This document shows, in pieces, positions 4,987 through 7,426 of a stretch of DNA of 7,426 nt. The first letter of the stretch is position 1. Each line of letters begins with the position of its first letter. Location of the stretch: the NCBI GenBank assembly GCA_019057975.1, contig JAHLWJ010000218.1, positions 1 through 7,426 of the forward strand. Reading direction: 5' to 3'. The stretch comes from Promethearchaeota archaeon (GTDB lineage: Archaea; Asgardarchaeota; Lokiarchaeia; Sigynarchaeales; SOKP01). The translations under genes and the position numbers were made by a program. The notes under the pieces were generated by a model. The model saw nothing but the letters and a program-made list of their open reading frames with translations, had not been told where the DNA came from and ran no database searches.

Positions 4987-5916
4987 ATGAAAAAAAATTT
5001 AAGTAAGGTATTGTTAAGTGCTTTCACGCTGTTGATTGTATTTTCATTAATGAGTTCTAGTAATGTGACAGCAGTTGAAACGCCTGATCAAACAATTGAT
5101 GTTCAAGGAGATACAATTCAGACCCAACTACAAATTAACGTTAGGACCATGTTTTGTTTTCGCGAAAGAACAAGATTAACAATTTGTGCCAACATTGGTT
5201 TAGAACTAGATATTAATTGTGAAGCTTTAATAATTGGAGAGAAAGATGTCATTATTGAAGTTGAAGGAGATAGTGACCTTAAAATGACCATGACATGTAC
5301 TAGAGAGGAAGCTCAACTTGGCTTAATGAATGGAAGTCTGAATAGGGCGAGGAATAGAAATTCTTATCGGTATTTAGAAGGGTTCTGTATTGTCATGGAA
5401 TGCACTCCAAATTATAATAGCGAATGTAAATGTAAATGTGACCCTGATTGTGTGTGTGTGTGCGAGTGTGAATGCAAATGTGATCCTGAATGTACATGTC
5501 CTAGTGATTGTGAATGTAAAGGCAACCCTGATTGTAAGTGTGTCTGCGATTGTGAATGTAAATGCGACCCTGATTGTACTTGTGTGTGTGATTGCCAATG
5601 TAAATGTGATCCTATATGTAATTGCGAATGTCCTAATAATGGAGGCTTTCTAAAAGCAAGATTAAGAATCAGAGAAACGATTCAAAACAAACAAAGTCAA
5701 TGGGCTTATTATGACAGCGAAAATGACGAATGGATAACAGTCCAAACAATAAATAGTGACGGTTATCTCACTGCTGAGACATCTATTTTATCAACATGGA
5801 CCTTATTAGTTCCTGAGGAAACGGCATCCGTAACTGTAGGCACAGTAGCTATTGCATCAGTTTCTGCTCTTGGAATTTTAGCTGTTTCATTGTTCTACTT
5901 AAAGAAAAGGCATTAA
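4987..5916 (+). CDS. exported Cys-rich tandem-repeat protein with C-terminal membrane anchor
   Basis: A 309-residue protein. A signal peptide (MKKNLSKVLL plus a hydrophobic core to about residue 22) is followed by an N-terminal domain (about 35-145) with six scattered cysteines. Next comes an extreme Cys-rich block (147-215) with 28 Cys in 69 residues, built from a 14-residue repeat of the type K-C-D-P-D-C-x-C-x-C-x-C-x-C. A short domain follows (about 216-277; KARLRIRETI, WAYYDSENDEWITVQT, LSTWTLLVPE). A C-terminal membrane helix (about 284-304) ends in a KKRH tail. The protein should face outward, anchored at its C-terminus. The repeat could bind many metal ions, metallothionein-like, or form a disulphide-laddered rod. 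Neither can be chosen from sequence. From memory, similar flanking domains occur in Asgard surface proteins without such repeats, which would make the Cys block an insertion. A ribosome site GGTGAG (4976-4981) lies 5 bases before the ATG. Confidence 0.9.
   Translation: MKKNLSKVLLSAFTLLIVFSLMSSSNVTAVETPDQTIDVQGDTIQTQLQINVRTMFCFRERTRLTICANIGLELDINCEALIIGEKDVIIEVEGDSDLKMTMTCTREEAQLGLMNGSLNRARNRNSYRYLEGFCIVMECTPNYNSECKCKCDPDCVCVCECECKCDPECTCPSDCECKGNPDCKCVCDCECKCDPDCTCVCDCQCKCDPICNCECPNNGGFLKARLRIRETIQNKQSQWAYYDSENDEWITVQTINSDGYLTAETSILSTWTLLVPEETASVTVGTVAIASVSALGILAVSLFYLKKRH
5434..5631 (+). repeat. 42-base (14-codon) in-frame tandem repeat, about 4.7 copies
   Basis: Units lie at 5434-5475, 5476-5517, 5518-5559, 5560-5601 and a partial 5602-5631. 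Each encodes Lys, then Cys (or Gly in unit 3), a D/N-P pair, then Cys at repeat positions 6, 8, 10, 12 and 14. Unit 2 has Pro-Ser in place of Val-Cys at positions 9-10. A GAATGTAAATGT lead-in (5422-5433) resembles a partial earlier unit. Copies differ at many third codon positions (TGT/TGC, GAC/GAT), so the protein pattern is better kept than the DNA. A pure TG run occurs at 5449-5462. Confidence 0.9.
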
Positions 5917-5938
5917 AGATATAAACAAAATTCAAAAA

Positions 5939-5985
5939 TATTTTTTCTTTTTTTTTTCTTTTCTTTTTTATTTCTTTTTTATTTC
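5939..5985 (+). terminator. long T-rich terminator between convergent genes
   Basis: An almost uninterrupted pyrimidine tract (repeated T runs with single C or A interruptions) starts about 23 bases after the stop of the Cys-rich gene and reaches the stop of the minus-strand SRPBCC gene. It is a strong archaeal-type T-tract terminator for the plus strand. Confidence 0.6.
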
Positions 5986-6419
5986 TCTAAAATCTTTTTC
6001 AAATTTTCTCCTTCTTCAATCATGTGTTGGGTTATTTTTTGCACTTTCTTTTTTACAATTTTCGAAAGAAATTTGCCCATGTGAAAGTCCAGAGTTGCTG
6101 TGAAAATACTTCCTGTATCAGAGGGTTCAATTTCAAAAGAACCACCAGGTAATATGAGTTTTAAAAATCCAACAGTCTTAAATCTATATAATCTATTTGG
6201 AATAAGGTTTATCAACTTAGATCTCATCTTTAAAAACTCTCCACTAATATCTTCTTCAGCATACAGAATGGAGCCAACTTCGCTAACTGTCTCTGTTTCC
6301 CAATTAGCTTTTATGTGAGAAGGATGCCATTCAAGGTAATTTTCTGCAATATGTAAGAACCATTCCCAAATGACTTCGGGAGAGACATCTATTTCGATAG
6401 ATTCCTTAAGGGTTTTCAT
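5979..6419 (-). CDS. SRPBCC (START/Bet v1-like) superfamily protein
   Basis: A 146-residue protein, the usual length for single-domain SRPBCC proteins. The N-terminus is the classic opening of the fold: a beta strand (KESIEIDVS), then PEVIWEWFLHIAENYLEWHP (14-33), the helix-turn-helix over the cavity. A series of strands follows (51-57, 62-70, 76-83, 94-99, 104-112). The protein ends with a long amphipathic helix (about 115-145) that lines the ligand pocket. Proteins of this fold bind hydrophobic ligands or act as cyclases or lipid carriers, and the sequence does not identify the ligand. It has no signal peptide, so it is cytoplasmic. The start is supported by a weak GTGA (minus, 6429-6426) 6 bases before the ATG. 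Its stop lies in the T-rich tract shared with the convergent Cys-rich gene. Confidence 0.85.
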   Translation of the reverse strand: MKTLKESIEIDVSPEVIWEWFLHIAENYLEWHPSHIKANWETETVSEVGSILYAEEDISGEFLKMRSKLINLIPNRLYRFKTVGFLKLILPGGSFEIEPSDTGSIFTATLDFHMGKFLSKIVKKKVQKITQHMIEEGENLKKILEK

Positions 6420-6651
6420 TTTATTTCACTTCTTAAATATTTAATAATATGCTTTTTTAAAATTTAAATTGAAGAAAATATCTGGTTATTTTCTTAGTTT
6501 TAATTAGTAAATGTGCAATATTAGAAAAAAAATAATGATATAAAAGAATTCTTTTTTATGGAATTTAATATAATTTTAATAAAAACAAACTAATGAACTC
6601 TCCATCTCATTTATTAATTTTTATTGATAATAATTCTTTAAAGAGTTCGAA

Positions 6652-6659
6652 TTTATATG
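6652..6659 (+). promoter_or_regulatory. TATA-like box for mntA-hepT
   Basis: TTTATATG, about 55 bases before the mntA ATG, predicts transcription start near 6682 and a leader of about 28 bases. AAGGGT (6697-6702) may act as a weak ribosome site. Confidence 0.3.
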
Positions 6660-6685
6660 CTTAATATTAAATCTCTTGATCACTG

Positions 6686-6697
6686 TTTTATATAAAA
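6686..6697 (+). promoter_or_regulatory. palindrome TTTTATATAAAA, possible operator or core promoter of mntA-hepT
   Basis: A perfect 12-base palindrome ends 12 bases before the mntA ATG. It could be a TATA box, though it is too close to the ATG for a normal leader. It could instead be a site through which the toxin-antitoxin pair controls its own expression. The role is inferred from position only. Confidence 0.3.
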
Positions 6698-6709
6698 AGG
6701 GTCAGTAAA

Positions 6710-7006
6710 ATGGTAAAAAGTAAGGAAGAAATTCTCGAAACGCTAAAAACTTTCAGAAAAAAACTCAACATAGAATATAGAGTTAAATCTGTTGGACTTT
6801 TTGGTTCCTATGTAAGTAATAAGCAGACTGCCACTAGTGATATCGATTTTTTAGTAGAGTTCGAAAATGATGCCGATTTATTTCATTTTGTTGGGCTTTC
6901 GCGCTATTTAGAAGAAATTTTCAATTCAAAAGTAGATGTAATATCAAAACCAAGCTTAAAGGAAGAATTGAAACAAGACATCCTAAAAGAGGTTATATAT
7001 GAGTGA
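6710..7006 (+). CDS. mntA: MntA-type minimal nucleotidyltransferase, antitoxin of a HepT/MntA pair
   Basis: A 98-residue minimal nucleotidyltransferase. The catalytic signature GSx10DxD is complete: Gly32-Ser33 in GLFGSYVS, then Asp44 and Asp46 in SDIDFLVEF. A third carboxylate is Asp76 in KVDVIS. The enzyme should therefore be active. In the characterised HepT/MntA systems the antitoxin neutralises HepT by AMPylating a tyrosine of the HepT RNase motif, and the intact active site fits that mode. An N-terminal helix (about 4-18) precedes the fold and a basic helix (about 82-93) ends it. The gene is upstream of hepT and overlaps it by 8 bases (the ATG at 6999 lies inside the last codons of mntA), so the two are translationally coupled. 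The start ATG 6710 is preceded by a palindromic AT element and only a weak AAGGGT ribosome site. Confidence 0.9.
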   Translation: MVKSKEEILETLKTFRKKLNIEYRVKSVGLFGSYVSNKQTATSDIDFLVEFENDADLFHFVGLSRYLEEIFNSKVDVISKPSLKEELKQDILKEVIYE

Positions 7007-7331
7007 AAAAAATTTGATTTACTTAAACGATATAAACAAAGCTATTGACAGTATCAAAAAATTTATACAGGGTATGACCTTCGAACAATTTAAAAGCGAT
7101 GATAAAACCTCGAGTGCTGTAATTCGAAAGTTTGAAATTATTGGAGAAGCAACTAAAAATTTACCTAACATTATTAAAGAAAAATATCCCCAAATTCCTT
7201 GGAAAGATATTGCAGGAATGAGAGATAAATTAATTCACGCCTATTCTGAAGTTGATTTAAATTTAGTGTGGAAAACCATCCTCAAAAGGCTGCCTGAACT
7301 TAAATCTTTTTTAGATGACGCGTTAAAATAG
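6999..7331 (+). CDS. hepT: HepT-like (DUF86) ribonuclease toxin
   Basis: A 110-residue all-helical HEPN-family protein of the DUF86/HepT type. The catalytic motif R-x4-H-x-Y is complete: Arg75, His80 and Tyr82 in MRDKLIHAYSEVD. FEIIGEATKNLP (45-56) is the other characteristic helix of this family, and IPWKDIAGMRDK (66-77) leads into the active site. HepT toxins cleave RNA, including tRNA in studied cases. Tyr82 is the residue that MntA would modify to silence the enzyme. It is coupled to the preceding mntA by an 8-base overlap. The intact motifs in both partners argue for a working type VII toxin-antitoxin module rather than a relic. Such modules move between genomes and are common in archaea. 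Its stop lies 7 bases from the stop of a probable convergent minus-strand gene. Confidence 0.92.
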   Translation: MSEKNLIYLNDINKAIDSIKKFIQGMTFEQFKSDDKTSSAVIRKFEIIGEATKNLPNIIKEKYPQIPWKDIAGMRDKLIHAYSEVDLNLVWKTILKRLPELKSFLDDALK

Positions 7332-7338
7332 ATAAGCA

Positions 7339-7426
7339 TTACACTCGTTTACCGTCCAATATTGGATTCATTCGTGAAATAACCGAGATAAAACCATTGT
7401 CAATATTTTCTTTTTGTAAAGAGTTA
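7339..7426 (-). CDS. C-terminal end of a probable minus-strand gene, cut by the window
   Basis: Read on the minus strand from the right edge, one frame stays open for 28 codons to a TAA at 7341-7339 and ends NGFISVISRMNPILDGKRV. The mixed hydrophobic and charged composition, with Pro, Gly and Met, looks like the C-terminus of a globular protein rather than noise. I cannot name the family. It would be convergent with hepT, with a 7-base gap. Confidence 0.4.
   Translation of the reverse strand, partial: NSLQKENIDNGFISVISRMNPILDGKRV

Larger units (their letters stand above)
6420..6709. other. AT-rich divergent promoter region
   Basis: This 290-base stretch separates the minus-strand SRPBCC gene from mntA-hepT. 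It contains a TATA-like TTTTAAAAAAG on the minus strand (6462-6452), which could serve SRPBCC. A perfect 14-base palindrome AAAAGAATTCTTTT lies at 6542-6555. Two TATA-like boxes lie on the mntA side. The open frames here are 23 codons or less and do not look like genes. Confidence 0.45.

Noticed and set aside
5425..5631. Possible CRISPR array because of regularly spaced near-identical units
   Set aside because: The periodicity is 42 bases with no repeat/spacer alternation, and it stays in frame within a gene with signal peptide and membrane anchor. It is a coding tandem repeat.
5374..5653. Long open frames with repetitive Thr/Phe (minus) or Asn/Val (plus, second frame) content over the Cys-rich repeat
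   Set aside because: They are shadows of the 42-base tandem repeat. Any in-register repeat without stops keeps all its frames open, and these have no ribosome site and low-complexity products.
6100..6318. 72-codon plus-strand frame inside the SRPBCC gene
   Set aside because: The minus-strand frame has a clear SRPBCC pattern and the expected length, and the plus frame has no start signal.
6593..6664. 23-codon frame MNSPSHLL... upstream of mntA as a small gene or leader peptide
   Set aside because: No ribosome site, AT-rich composition expected by chance, and it overlaps the likely promoter.
7355..7366. 12-base palindrome TCCAATATTGGA after hepT as a terminator or attachment site
   Set aside because: It lies inside the probable minus-strand coding end, has no loop, and is not followed by a T-run on either strand. 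Chance is the likelier explanation.

Overview
The window looks like a piece of an AT-rich archaeal chromosome, roughly two-thirds A+T by eye. Most genes follow a TATA-like box about 25-50 bases upstream. Several have GGTGA-type ribosome binding sites, others have none and may be leaderless, and genes tend to end in T-rich tracts. Three proteins (a 57-residue CxxC/HxxH protein, a 170-residue Gly-rich-anchor protein, and a Cys-rich surface protein) remind me of families from Asgard (Promethearchaeota, Lokiarchaeia-like) genomes. That placement is from memory and unverified. No ribosomal, replication or other marker gene is present to fix the taxonomy.

Layout, left to right. 1-225 is a non-coding promoter region. 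226-1194 (+) is a CPBP/CAAX-type membrane protease with its catalytic motifs intact. 1379-2185 (+) is a multi-pass membrane protein with an HETGH zinc motif (M50-like). 2295-3044 (+) is a class I SAM methyltransferase behind an N-terminal membrane anchor. 3104-3427 (+) is an unrecognised 107-residue protein with one CPKC pair. 3590-3763 (+) is a 57-residue CxxC/HxxH protein whose start codon is ambiguous. 3884-4396 (-) is a membrane-anchored, probably extracytoplasmic beta-rich protein, convergent with the previous gene. 4397-4986 has no intact gene but holds at least two decayed coding fragments. 4987-5916 (+) is a secreted or surface-anchored protein with a striking Cys-rich 14-residue tandem repeat (28 Cys in 69 residues). 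5979-6419 (-) is an SRPBCC-fold protein, convergent with it across a T-rich terminator. 6710-7331 (+) is an intact MntA/HepT (type VII) toxin-antitoxin pair with an 8-base overlap. A probable C-terminal fragment of a minus-strand gene runs off the right edge.

Except for mntA-hepT, the genes appear to be single transcription units, each with its own promoter-like box, so this is not one large operon. The common theme is the cell envelope: two membrane proteases, a membrane-tethered methyltransferase and two membrane-anchored exported proteins. No pathway linking them is visible. The most unusual object is the Cys-rich tandem-repeat surface protein. The next are the small CxxC/HxxH gene, whose strong Shine-Dalgarno points at a GTT codon, and the decayed region 4526-4868.
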